A stretch of DNA of 7,554 nt, from contig WJKA01000208.1 of the NCBI GenBank assembly GCA_014729375.1, positions 1 through 7,554 of the forward strand, written 5' to 3'. Positions 1 through 6,523 of the stretch are shown here, piece by piece. The translations under genes and the position numbers were made by a program. Source of the stretch: Chitinivibrionales bacterium (lineage in GTDB: Bacteria; Fibrobacterota; Chitinivibrionia; Chitinivibrionales; WJKA01). The notes under the pieces are model-generated. The model was not told the origin of the DNA. It made no database searches and was given only the letters and a program-made list of their open reading frames with translations. How positions within the stretch are numbered: the first letter of the stretch is position 1; each line of letters opens with the position of its first letter.

Positions 1-46
1 GCGGAGACGGGAATCCTGCTGTGAAAAATTTGGTATTCTTCTAATT

Positions 47-175
47 TCGGCAATTAAATACTTCCCGTACGTACGCATGTAGCATGTGCATTCAGAAAAT
101 GATATCTGCACAGCCTGAAGACTGTGCCACACCTTATGGTAGTAAGTGAGTGCGTGGGAAGTATTTATTTGCCGA
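47..175. repeat. 129-bp element bounded by near-perfect terminal inverted repeats
   Basis: The arms at 47-66 and 156-175 are inverted copies matching at 19 of 20 positions. Their core is CGGCAAWTAAATACTTCCC, with the single mismatch at W. About 89 bp lie between them and contain a second, smaller hairpin (108-127). The right arm includes the stop codon of the membrane protein gene (TAA at 165-167) and its last two codons, so the gene ends inside the repeat. No run of T follows either arm, so it does not look like a simple intrinsic terminator. It is too short to encode a transposase. I see no clear target-site duplication. It could be a MITE-like repeat, an intergenic palindromic repeat, or a stable 3' mRNA structure. 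The repeat is directly visible; its nature is inferred. Confidence 0.75.
108..127. repeat. Hairpin inside the 129-bp palindromic element
   Basis: GCACAG (108-113) and CTGTGC (122-127) form a perfect 6-bp stem with an 8-nt loop. The hairpin sits roughly in the middle of the larger inverted repeat, so the whole element could fold as a long outer stem topped by at least one inner hairpin. An alternating GTACGTAC stretch at 67-74 lies next to the left outer arm. Confidence 0.6.
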
Positions 176-2171
176 TGTAATAATTGCGGTCGTGCTGCTT
201 GCCGGAGAAATAGCCGCCGCAGTGTTCTTCATCCGACCCGCAAAAACAAGCCGTTAACTGAGTAATCCCCCACGCAACGGCTTTTACCCCGCCCAGACTC
301 AGCGCGACATTCATCACACCGAACATCGGAACCAGAACGGTTGACGAAAGCGCCATCCCGATGACCCCGCCGAACAAGTCAACCGCATACAGCAAACCGG
401 TCTCCGTATTCTTGCGTGTGACAAACTGCGCACCGCATATAAAACCCATCCCCGTATGAAACAGAAAAAATAAGCCCTGACTCTGCAGCGGAACGGCTGT
501 CAACACATACAGAGACACAATGACATACAGTCCGATCGCAATATCGGATACCGGAAATGTGCGCACAAAACTGCCCAGTGCAAAGCCCAGGGTAAGTGAA
601 AGTAACAACAGCGAAATCCGGGAATACAGCGCACCGTATCCGGCCTGATACAGAAGCATCAATGCAATGGAATAGGTCCCGGCCGCAAACCCGCTAGTGC
701 CCACCGAAAGCATGGAAGGCCGCTTTGGAAGGAAAATTATTCCCGTGGCGACTATAATCCCGAGTATCACAAGAAAAATCCACAAGGGTGTCTCGATCAT
801 TTTCAACCACCGGTGCAAACCGACAACAAGGATTACAGGCTTGCTCACCGTGCTGACAGCCGACTTCTCCGGCAGGGAATTCGCCTCCGCAAAACGCTCC
901 TTTGTCACCGACGGCATAATATACGGCCCCACAAAATCTGTTCGTACTTTCAACAACGGCTTTTCATGCAATGGAAAATCCGATGCCATAAACGTATATC
1001 CCTCACCGGGAAAAATCAGCACTTCATCGAAAACCGTCGACAGCGTCGAGTGAGTAACGTGCACAAGCTCCTGTTCGGGCCTGTTTAAATAATTCCGGCT
1101 GAGGTCGAGGGAAAACGATACCACGCCCGAGTCACTCAGCAACGATTTCATCCGCCCGAAAAAAGAAAGCGTATAAAACCTGCTTTCGCGCATGGTCTCC
1201 GGCAGTCCCGTACCCATTACTATCAGGTCATACTTTTTATCCGGTGAATACGATTCGGGTGATGTAATCCTGCTTTCTTTGCCTGCAAGAAGTTTCTCTG
1301 TCTCCAGGATATCGACAGAAGCTTTCGGATATTCCCGGAGCTCTTTGGCATGGCCCTTATCGAATATAACAAGCACTTTCCGGACATTTTCCCGCTGTGC
1401 CATGGGAATATGCACCGCCTGTTCAATAAAGGCCTCATCCATAGAAGAACGGTAGACCGTATTGTTCAACAGCCATGTTGTATCGCCCTGCTCAACGATA
1501 CGCGCAACTTCGCCCTCGCGACCATATGAAATCTTCTCAACCGGCATGGCATACTTCCATTGACTGGAAACTGAATCGGTCATCACTGCAACCAGCAGTG
1601 CAGCGGCGATTATGCCGGAAATACGTGGGTTTTTTTTTGTCAGAAGCAGCAGCGGAATGAGGAGGACACCAACAAGCAGTGCATTATTCGGAAGCAGCAG
1701 CACTACGGCATACACCAGTAGTGCGCCGGCAATGTTGCCTGTGTTTTCGTAACGGTACAGGTGGCGGGCGCGTTCCCGCTCCTGAGAAAGTCGCCCGAAA
1801 AAGTACCCGTTAACAAAAGCGAATGGTCCCTGGCACAGGGAGAGGATACCCAGTGAAGCCAGCGGGGAGATTACCTCCCCGGGCTCAAAAAGCAGCCGTG
1901 CACCGCGCAGGATAACCATGCCGGCTATTGCCGACCATGCATAGAGACAGAAAAGAACCGCGGGGTCCCAGCGAAGGGATTTTGAGCCGATAAGACTCCC
2001 GATACCCGAGCAGAGAAGCCAGGTTGACAGGACAAACCCCAGTACCAGTTCGTTTCCTGTAAAGACAGCAAGCGATTCCCGTACAAAGACGCATTGTACG
2101 CCGATGCTGCAGAGTCCTGTTACAAAAATTATTGTGTGAGGACCACGGTTATTCCTCGAAATGAATTGCAC
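165..2171 (-). CDS. Polytopic membrane protein with embedded spermidine-synthase-like domain
   Basis: This 668-residue protein resembles the fused membrane-transporter-like/spermidine synthase proteins. I count about seven membrane helices at residues 13-200, a soluble domain at about 204-455, and seven more helices at 460-645. Two halves carry the helix motif typical of these fusions (YENTGNIAGA near 141-150 and YAVDLFGGVIG near 595-605). The soluble domain keeps the fold pattern, including SSMDE at 242-246 where aminopropyltransferases have their conserved DE. However, the glycine-rich SAM loop reads VLVIFDKG (266-273), and the strand that normally ends in the catalytic aspartate reads DLIVMGTG (315-322). 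Positive residues at the N-terminus and after helices 2, 4, 6, 8, 10 and 12 put the soluble domain in the periplasm. The start is GTG, supported by a strong ribosome binding site at 2181-2187. It overlaps the Memo-AMMECR1 gene by 23 bp, so the two are probably translationally coupled. The substrate is unknown, and catalysis is doubtful. Confidence 0.85.
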   Translation of the reverse strand: MQFISRNNRGPHTIIFVTGLCSIGVQCVFVRESLAVFTGNELVLGFVLSTWLLCSGIGSLIGSKSLRWDPAVLFCLYAWSAIAGMVILRGARLLFEPGEVISPLASLGILSLCQGPFAFVNGYFFGRLSQERERARHLYRYENTGNIAGALLVYAVVLLLPNNALLVGVLLIPLLLLTKKNPRISGIIAAALLVAVMTDSVSSQWKYAMPVEKISYGREGEVARIVEQGDTTWLLNNTVYRSSMDEAFIEQAVHIPMAQRENVRKVLVIFDKGHAKELREYPKASVDILETEKLLAGKESRITSPESYSPDKKYDLIVMGTGLPETMRESRFYTLSFFGRMKSLLSDSGVVSFSLDLSRNYLNRPEQELVHVTHSTLSTVFDEVLIFPGEGYTFMASDFPLHEKPLLKVRTDFVGPYIMPSVTKERFAEANSLPEKSAVSTVSKPVILVVGLHRWLKMIETPLWIFLVILGIIVATGIIFLPKRPSMLSVGTSGFAAGTYSIALMLLYQAGYGALYSRISLLLLSLTLGFALGSFVRTFPVSDIAIGLYVIVSLYVLTAVPLQSQGLFFLFHTGMGFICGAQFVTRKNTETGLLYAVDLFGGVIGMALSSTVLVPMFGVMNVALSLGGVKAVAWGITQLTACFCGSDEEHCGGYFSGKQHDRNYYIGK

Positions 2172-3633
2172 GATACCGTTTCACCTCGGCCGTTTTCCAT
2201 CCGTCGGAGGGCATTCCAGCCTTCCGGGAAAGATACTCCAGAAACTTTTCTTTTTCCGGAATCTGCTCCCAGACCTGGGGAAGATAGGTAGACTGATGCC
2301 ATCCTTTGTTCAGGATTATCCCGTCTTTGCCCGCCTCTATTTTGTCAAGAAGGCCCTCGGGGTCCTGATACGGAACAGGCTCCGGTTTTGTCAAAACTGA
2401 AATTTCGATCTCAATGTCGTCAAGTTCATCAGGTTTGACCGGAGGAAACCGGTGGTCTTCAAGCGCTGCGTTCCGGGCATTGTCAATTACGGCCTGGTAC
2501 AGCGGCTTGACACCTTCAATATACCCGATACATCCCCGTAGTTCACCGTGTTTCCGAAGTGTCACGAAGCACCCTGTTTCTTCCATGGCTACAGCAGGAA
2601 TATCAGCGGGCTCCGGTGACTGTAATCCGTTTACCGCCGCCTCAAGACCGCTGCGCGCAAGCTTGAGTAAAAACGTCTTTTCATTTTGATTAAGCTGCCC
2701 TATTTTTTTCTCGCTGGTTTTCGCGTGGCCTGCTTCCGCTGCCGGCTGTCGGTCGCTGCCGTTTTCAGAAACAAACGCTATTGCCGCATAGCCGACCGTA
2801 TAGCTGTTTTTCGGGCCCGGGACCAGATCGCGTGAATTGCACGCATCGAGCAGTTCCGGCCGCAATCCACGCTCGCGTGAAAGGTGAAGCAACGCGCGGA
2901 TCGGCGTCTCGCCGCACGCCTCGATAAATCCGTCGAGGTCCTGGTTCATAATTGATTGTATCGAGCGCTCATCAAGCTTCCTGCACTCATCGGCATTGTT
3001 GACATGAGCAAAGTCGGATGATGCAACAATCAATGTCTGCTCGTCATAATACGGGCTGATAAGCCCGGCAATCGTTTCCGGCTGGACATCGCTTACCAAG
3101 ACCGGTATCAGACTGAACGAATCAATGGCAACCTGAAGAAAGGGGAGCTGGATTTCGAGGCAATGCTCCTGAGAATGTGCCCGCATGTCTGATCCGACAA
3201 GCTTGTTCTTCCGCAACTCACCGATCACCTCTTTGTCCAGTGGCACCTTTCCCAGCGGAGTTGCATAGTAATCGACCCCGGGAATCGACAAGCCCTGAAC
3301 AAAAACCCGGTGAGACGGCCCTATCAGGAAAACCCTTTTCACATCGGGGGAAACCGTGGCATATGCTTTGCCCGCCACCGGTCCCGAATATGCATGCCCG
3401 GCATGAGGACTTATCAGCATTCCGGCCGATGCTGAAAGCGCCGTGCCGGACGCGATATACTTTTCGATGCTTGAACGGAGGGCATGCGGATCAGCGTCAT
3501 ACCACGATCCGGCGAAAACAGCCTCGCGCACCGTCTCTTCTGCAGGTGATTGTTGACAATTAAGCATGCTCATAAGCAGCACTCCCGTTAATTTCGATGC
3601 AAAAAACCGTATTCTGCCGGTCTGTTTTTTCAT
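2149..3633 (-). CDS. amrB: Exported AmmeMemoRadiSam fusion protein: Memo (B) plus AMMECR1 (A)
   Basis: This 494-residue protein joins two parts of the AmmeMemoRadiSam system that are usually separate. The Memo domain spans about 35-290. It has AGSWY (41-45), PHAGHAYSG (76-84), GPSH (105-108), EHCLEIQLPF (156-165), SSDFAH (205-210) and CGETPI (240-245). Residues H77, H108, H210 and C240 match the metal-site histidines and cysteine of human MEMO1. After a polar linker (about 291-315), the AMMECR1 domain fills the rest and carries the hallmark LRGCIG at 365-370. The N-terminus has basic residues, a hydrophobic stretch (about 10-25) and Cys26 preceded by MLN, which is a poor lipoprotein box. Export by Sec, perhaps with lipidation, is therefore likely but not certain. 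The gene starts 26 nt after the radical SAM gene, with a modest GTGAG ribosome site. The reaction of this system is unknown. The domain calls are firm; the location is inferred. Confidence 0.93.
   Translation of the reverse strand: MKKQTGRIRFFASKLTGVLLMSMLNCQQSPAEETVREAVFAGSWYDADPHALRSSIEKYIASGTALSASAGMLISPHAGHAYSGPVAGKAYATVSPDVKRVFLIGPSHRVFVQGLSIPGVDYYATPLGKVPLDKEVIGELRKNKLVGSDMRAHSQEHCLEIQLPFLQVAIDSFSLIPVLVSDVQPETIAGLISPYYDEQTLIVASSDFAHVNNADECRKLDERSIQSIMNQDLDGFIEACGETPIRALLHLSRERGLRPELLDACNSRDLVPGPKNSYTVGYAAIAFVSENGSDRQPAAEAGHAKTSEKKIGQLNQNEKTFLLKLARSGLEAAVNGLQSPEPADIPAVAMEETGCFVTLRKHGELRGCIGYIEGVKPLYQAVIDNARNAALEDHRFPPVKPDELDDIEIEISVLTKPEPVPYQDPEGLLDKIEAGKDGIILNKGWHQSTYLPQVWEQIPEKEKFLEYLSRKAGMPSDGWKTAEVKRYRAIHFEE
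2181..2187 (-). promoter_or_regulatory. Ribosome binding site fixing the GTG start of the membrane protein
   Basis: On the minus strand, GAGGTGA lies 9 nt before the GTG codon at 2171-2169 and inside the last codons of the upstream gene. It is the best Shine-Dalgarno match among the late genes of the run. It supports a GTG start in a reading frame that has no early ATG. Confidence 0.7.
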
Positions 3634-3659
3634 TCTTACTCACGCTATGATATACGCTG

Positions 3660-4751
3660 TTATACTTTCCAGATGCCGCTGATTCCCGTACCGCACCCCG
3701 AACACGCACCATCCTGCATGGACACTTGTTTTACCTGATAACCGTGGCGAACAATGACCGGTTTATTACATGAAGGACAATAGGTGTTGTTGTCCGACAC
3801 AATATTTCCAATATATACATATTTCAAACCTGCTTTCCGGGCAATTTTTTTTGCCGCGTTAAGCGTTTTTGCAGGAGTTGGATTAAGATGTGCCAGCTTG
3901 TGCATGGGACTGAACCGTGAAAAATGAAGCGGCGTATCATCACCCGGGCCGGTTGCAATCCATGTACACATTTTATCGATCATGTCGAGGTTATCGGTCC
4001 ATTGCGGCACAACCAGATTGGTAATTTCCACCCATATACCGAGCTCCTTTGCACGAATGAGCGTATCCAGTACAGGCCCGAGCCGGCCTGCATTAAGCTT
4101 TTGATAAATTGAATTGTCAAAGCTTTTCAGGTCGATATTTGCGGCATCCATGTACCGGGCCAGTTGCCGCAGCGGCGCCTCGTTAATGTACCCGCAGGTG
4201 ATCATCAGGTTCTTCAAACCGGCTTCATGCGCCAGCTTCGCACAATCATACATCCATTCGTACCAGACTGTCGGCTCCGAATAAGTATACGCAACTGCAG
4301 TGCATTTCAGCCGCACAGCTTCATCAACAAGCTTTTCCGGCGGCAGATGCTGATTGCGGGTATCAAGCGGACTTGTCTGCGAGATTGTCCAGTTCTGGCA
4401 ATTTTTGCATCGAAGATTGCATCCGGCAATAGCGACAGAGTACGTGCTCGCGCCTGGAAGAACATGATACAGCGGCTTTTTCTCTATCGGATCGACATGC
4501 ACGGCACAGGGATTGGCATACCCGAGTGTCACCAGGGTGCCGCTTACATTTTTTCGCACCCTGCAAATACCGGCATCTCCATTATCAAGAGTGCACCCGT
4601 GCGGACATAGTTGACATTTCACCAGATCGCCGAATGGCTGCCAGTGCATGGCCGTCCGCTTTGCAGGAGACTGCTTTGCCATGCACGATGTGACAGCAAA
4701 CGCTCCTGCAATTCCGCATGTTTTTTTCAGTGCTTCCCGTCGTGTTGCCAT
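3660..4751 (-). CDS. amrS: AmmeMemoRadiSam radical SAM enzyme with twin-arginine lipoprotein signal
   Basis: This 363-residue protein belongs to the AmrS family, related to pyruvate formate-lyase activating enzymes. An N-terminal four-cysteine patch (C46, C49, C53, C63; CQLCPHGC then GICRVR) is followed by EKKPLYH and by the radical SAM cluster motif CNLRCKNCQNW, with cysteines 111, 115 and 118. The C-terminus ends in a zinc-ribbon-like pair, CPSC (325-328) and CSGC (350-353), as in the family. The chosen ATG gives a protein that begins with a twin-arginine motif (TRREALK, arginines 4 and 5), a hydrophobic stretch and VTSC, a lipoprotein box with Cys23. Upstream ATGs in frame at 4769 and 4874 would put extra residues before this signal, and the longest would overlap the zinc-ribbon gene. 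No clear Shine-Dalgarno precedes any of them. The gene is followed closely by its expected partners. The substrate is unknown. Confidence 0.92.
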   Translation of the reverse strand: MATRREALKKTCGIAGAFAVTSCMAKQSPAKRTAMHWQPFGDLVKCQLCPHGCTLDNGDAGICRVRKNVSGTLVTLGYANPCAVHVDPIEKKPLYHVLPGASTYSVAIAGCNLRCKNCQNWTISQTSPLDTRNQHLPPEKLVDEAVRLKCTAVAYTYSEPTVWYEWMYDCAKLAHEAGLKNLMITCGYINEAPLRQLARYMDAANIDLKSFDNSIYQKLNAGRLGPVLDTLIRAKELGIWVEITNLVVPQWTDNLDMIDKMCTWIATGPGDDTPLHFSRFSPMHKLAHLNPTPAKTLNAAKKIARKAGLKYVYIGNIVSDNNTYCPSCNKPVIVRHGYQVKQVSMQDGACSGCGTGISGIWKV

Positions 4752-4752
4752 A

Positions 4753-4787
4753 CTAAAAAAATAATACATCGACACAGACTTTTTTAG
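4753..4787. repeat. 8-bp inverted repeat just before the radical SAM gene start
   Basis: CTAAAAAA (4753-4760) and TTTTTTAG (4780-4787) are perfect inverted copies separated by 19 bp. They lie in the 44-bp gap between the zinc-ribbon gene and the radical SAM gene. On the mRNA, the second arm ends 1 nt before the ATG at 4751, where a Shine-Dalgarno would normally be placed. The stem is all A-U apart from one pair, so it would be weak. A role in translation control is possible but unproven. Confidence 0.4.
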
Positions 4788-4795
4788 CCGGTGTT

Positions 4796-5002
4796 TTATT
4801 CCGCGATAAAAAAGCGCTCTGAAGTTCCGCCCCGGCCTATGGGTATCCGCGTTCTTTTGCCGCACCGGGGACAATTACCGACATACGCAGTCCCCTCTCT
4901 GTTTTTATAAATCCGGCAGTAAACATTGCAGCATGCAAAATATATTCCCAAAAACGACTTATTTTCTCCCGGATTTTTCGATTCTTCAGGATGCTTTTCC
5001 AT
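4796..5002 (-). CDS. Small cysteine-rich zinc-ribbon-like protein
   Basis: This is a 68-residue cytoplasmic protein with no signal peptide. The first 17 residues are polar and probably disordered. The rest is a compact module with cysteines at 24, 25, 29, 44 and 47, arranged as ACCNVYC and, after a YKNREGTAYVG segment, CPRCGK. This pattern suggests one zinc site. It ends in a basic-glycine segment (RIPIGRGGTSERFF). I believe similar small proteins occur as uncharacterised genes in other phyla, but I cannot name a family with certainty. The gene is supported by an AAGGG ribosome site 8 nt before its ATG, overlapping the nadD stop. It sits in a tight gene run where nadD is often followed by rsfS in other bacteria. 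Its function is unknown. A structural zinc ribbon that binds nucleic acid or a protein partner is the simplest guess. Confidence 0.8.
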   Translation of the reverse strand: MEKHPEESKNPGENKSFLGIYFACCNVYCRIYKNREGTAYVGNCPRCGKRTRIPIGRGGTSERFFIAE

Positions 5003-5010
5003 ATGATCGG

Positions 5011-5015
5011 CCCTT
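5011..5015 (-). promoter_or_regulatory. Ribosome binding site of the zinc-ribbon gene
   Basis: On the minus strand, AAGGG lies 8 nt before the ATG at 5002 and shares bases with the TAA stop of nadD. This implies translational coupling and supports the reality of the 68-residue gene. Confidence 0.6.
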
Positions 5016-5595
5016 ATCGATACAAAGCATTCCGATCAATATAGGCTTTCACATTTTCAGGCAGCAACGTCTCACATGAAATTCCGCGTGCGATATTTTC
5101 CCGAATCTGTGATGAGCTGATATCCATCATCGGCGAAGGGAATGTCTTTATCCGGGCATCTTTGAGCTGCGGCGGAATTTCCATGGCCGATCCCGGGCGA
5201 AGTGTCACGCAAAGTACGGCAGCGGCAAGGATTTCCGTATACCTGTACCAGCCGGGAATCTCAGTTACGTTGTCGGAACCGATAATAAAATATATATCCG
5301 AATCCGGGTGCTTGTCTTTCATGTATGTCAGCGTGTCTATCGTATACGACGGTCCGGGATACGAAAGTTCGAACGCGCATATGTCGATAAAATCAAACCG
5401 TTCAGTCGCAATTGTAAGCATGGCCAAGCGGTGATGTGCATCAGCCTTAACCGATTCTGCTTTATGTGGCGGCTTGCCTGCAGGCACCATTTTTACGCGG
5501 GCAAGAGCGAAGTGTTCAAATGCTGATTGTGCAACGGCAAGGTGCCCGTTATGCACGGGATCAAAACTTCCACCCAATACCCCGTACGCCGTCAT
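5014..5595 (-). CDS. nadD: Nicotinate-nucleotide adenylyltransferase
   Basis: This cytoplasmic enzyme transfers AMP from ATP to nicotinate mononucleotide, giving deamido-NAD in NAD synthesis. It is 193 residues, a usual length. The nucleotidyltransferase signature is complete: GGSFDPVHNGH at 8-18, containing the HxGH motif (His15, His18). It is followed by PAGKPPHK (38-45), PGPSYTIDTL (80-89), IIGSDN (104-109) and the C-terminal ISSSQIREN (159-167), which binds the ATP phosphates. The ATG lies 4 nt after the stop of the bamD-like gene, with only a weak GGA-type ribosome site, so its translation may depend on coupling. Nothing in the sequence looks degenerate. Confidence 0.97.
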   Translation of the reverse strand: MTAYGVLGGSFDPVHNGHLAVAQSAFEHFALARVKMVPAGKPPHKAESVKADAHHRLAMLTIATERFDFIDICAFELSYPGPSYTIDTLTYMKDKHPDSDIYFIIGSDNVTEIPGWYRYTEILAAAVLCVTLRPGSAMEIPPQLKDARIKTFPSPMMDISSSQIRENIARGISCETLLPENVKAYIDRNALYR

Positions 5596-5599
5596 GGAA

Positions 5600-6385
5600 T
5601 TATCCGGATTTTTCCAGCCGCTCTTTCAGTGTTTTTGCCCTGCTGCGGATTTCGCTGCTGACAGAACTGTCCAGAAGCTCTTTCAGTATGGCTTTAGCTT
5701 CATTTTCGCGATTCACCTGCATAAGATCTTCAGCCATATTAAGCTTGGCACGCGGAACATATTTTGAATCGGGAAACTCTTCAATAAGAACCTGGTAATA
5801 CACTACCGCAGCTTCATATTCATCGATTTTTTCGTAAAACCGTGCATTGTTGAATTCTTTTCTTGCAAGTTTTTCCACTGCCCGGCGTAAATATGTTTTT
5901 GCGCTGTCGGCAAAGAGACTCTCAGGATTCATCATGACAAAATCCCTCAGTTCCCGGATTGCTTCTCTGGTCATGGACTGATCGCGCTCATATGATTTTG
6001 ATTCAAGCAGACTGCAGTGACCAATGCGGAACCGCGCCTCCTCGGCAAACGGCGATTGAGGATAGTCCCTGACAATCTGCTGAAACTCAATTTTGGCTTC
6101 AGCCGGATTTTTAGTCAGCATCTGTGCTCTGGCCAGATAATACGTGGCCGAATCCATTATTTCATGTCCGCTGCAGTTCATTCTGATTTCATTGCAGTTG
6201 TTTTTTACATACGTGAATCGTTCTTTCTCAAATCTTTTTTTAACCCTCTGGAACTTTTCGGAGCAGTCGTAGGACCGTTTTTCTTTTCTTCTTTTTGCCT
6301 CCACCGGATTCCACGGCACAAAAACCAGCATTGCGGCAAACACTGCGCTTATTATGGAAATTTTTGTATAATAAGAAATCTTCAT
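5600..6385 (-). CDS. bamD: BamD-family outer membrane assembly TPR protein
   Basis: BamD is a TPR component of the Bam complex, which inserts beta-barrel proteins in the outer membrane and works on its periplasmic face. From the chosen ATG the protein is 261 residues, close to the family's usual 240-260. Several TPR units follow one another. The most telling stretch is RDQSMTREAI (about 135-144), then the segments LARKEFNNARFY and YEAAVVYYQVLIEEFP, which match the BamD pattern well. Residues 7-25 are a hydrophobic signal segment ending near VEA|K. Unlike typical BamD there is no lipoprotein-box cysteine after it; the first cysteine is at position 41. Others at 64, 71 and 124 could form disulfides. 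An in-frame ATG nine codons upstream (6412) is possible, and neither start has a good ribosome site. It is followed 4 nt later by nadD. A non-Bam TPR protein of the same superfamily is the alternative. Confidence 0.82.
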   Translation of the reverse strand: MKISYYTKISIISAVFAAMLVFVPWNPVEAKRRKEKRSYDCSEKFQRVKKRFEKERFTYVKNNCNEIRMNCSGHEIMDSATYYLARAQMLTKNPAEAKIEFQQIVRDYPQSPFAEEARFRIGHCSLLESKSYERDQSMTREAIRELRDFVMMNPESLFADSAKTYLRRAVEKLARKEFNNARFYEKIDEYEAAVVYYQVLIEEFPDSKYVPRAKLNMAEDLMQVNRENEAKAILKELLDSSVSSEIRSRAKTLKERLEKSG

Positions 6386-6495
6386 ACCAGAATACCGGTT
6401 TTCTCCATGCATTTATTGACGGATAATGAAAAAAACACCTTGATCAGCACGGCCAAAATATACAGCATGGCCACAGAGTGATGACACCCTGCCTG

Positions 6496-6523
6496 AAAAA
6501 GCCGGTGCAATCAGCCGGGGCTA
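6496..6523 (-). terminator. Weak terminator-like or attenuator hairpin after the CpoB-like gene
   Basis: On the minus strand, directly after the TAG stop, CCGG (6518-6515) can pair with CCGG (6505-6502) across a 9-nt loop, followed by C and five T. The stem is only 4 bp, so termination would be partial at best. It may lower expression of the downstream genes relative to the first gene rather than separate two units. Confidence 0.3.

Noticed and set aside
47..175. Integron attC site
   Set aside because: The size and inverted ends fit loosely, but the required GTTRRRY and RYYYAAC core sites are not present at the ends, and no cassette array is visible.
697..1053. Plus-strand ORF of 118 codons, and other plus-strand ORFs across 813-6481
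   Set aside because: They lie opposite well-supported minus-strand genes, show no recognisable domain and have no spacing or ribosome site that suggests real genes. They are antisense shadows.
4752..4874. Longer start of the radical SAM gene at 4874
   Set aside because: It would overlap the zinc-ribbon gene by 79 bp and bury the twin-arginine signal behind 41 residues unlike the family.
6451..6472. GGCCA/TGGCC inverted repeat before the bamD-like gene
   Set aside because: A 5-bp stem with a 12-nt loop is easily expected by chance, and no promoter elements are placed around it convincingly.
6413..6480. Separate promoter for the bamD-like gene
   Set aside because: TATATT-like -10 candidates exist, but none has an acceptable -35 at 16-18 bp spacing.
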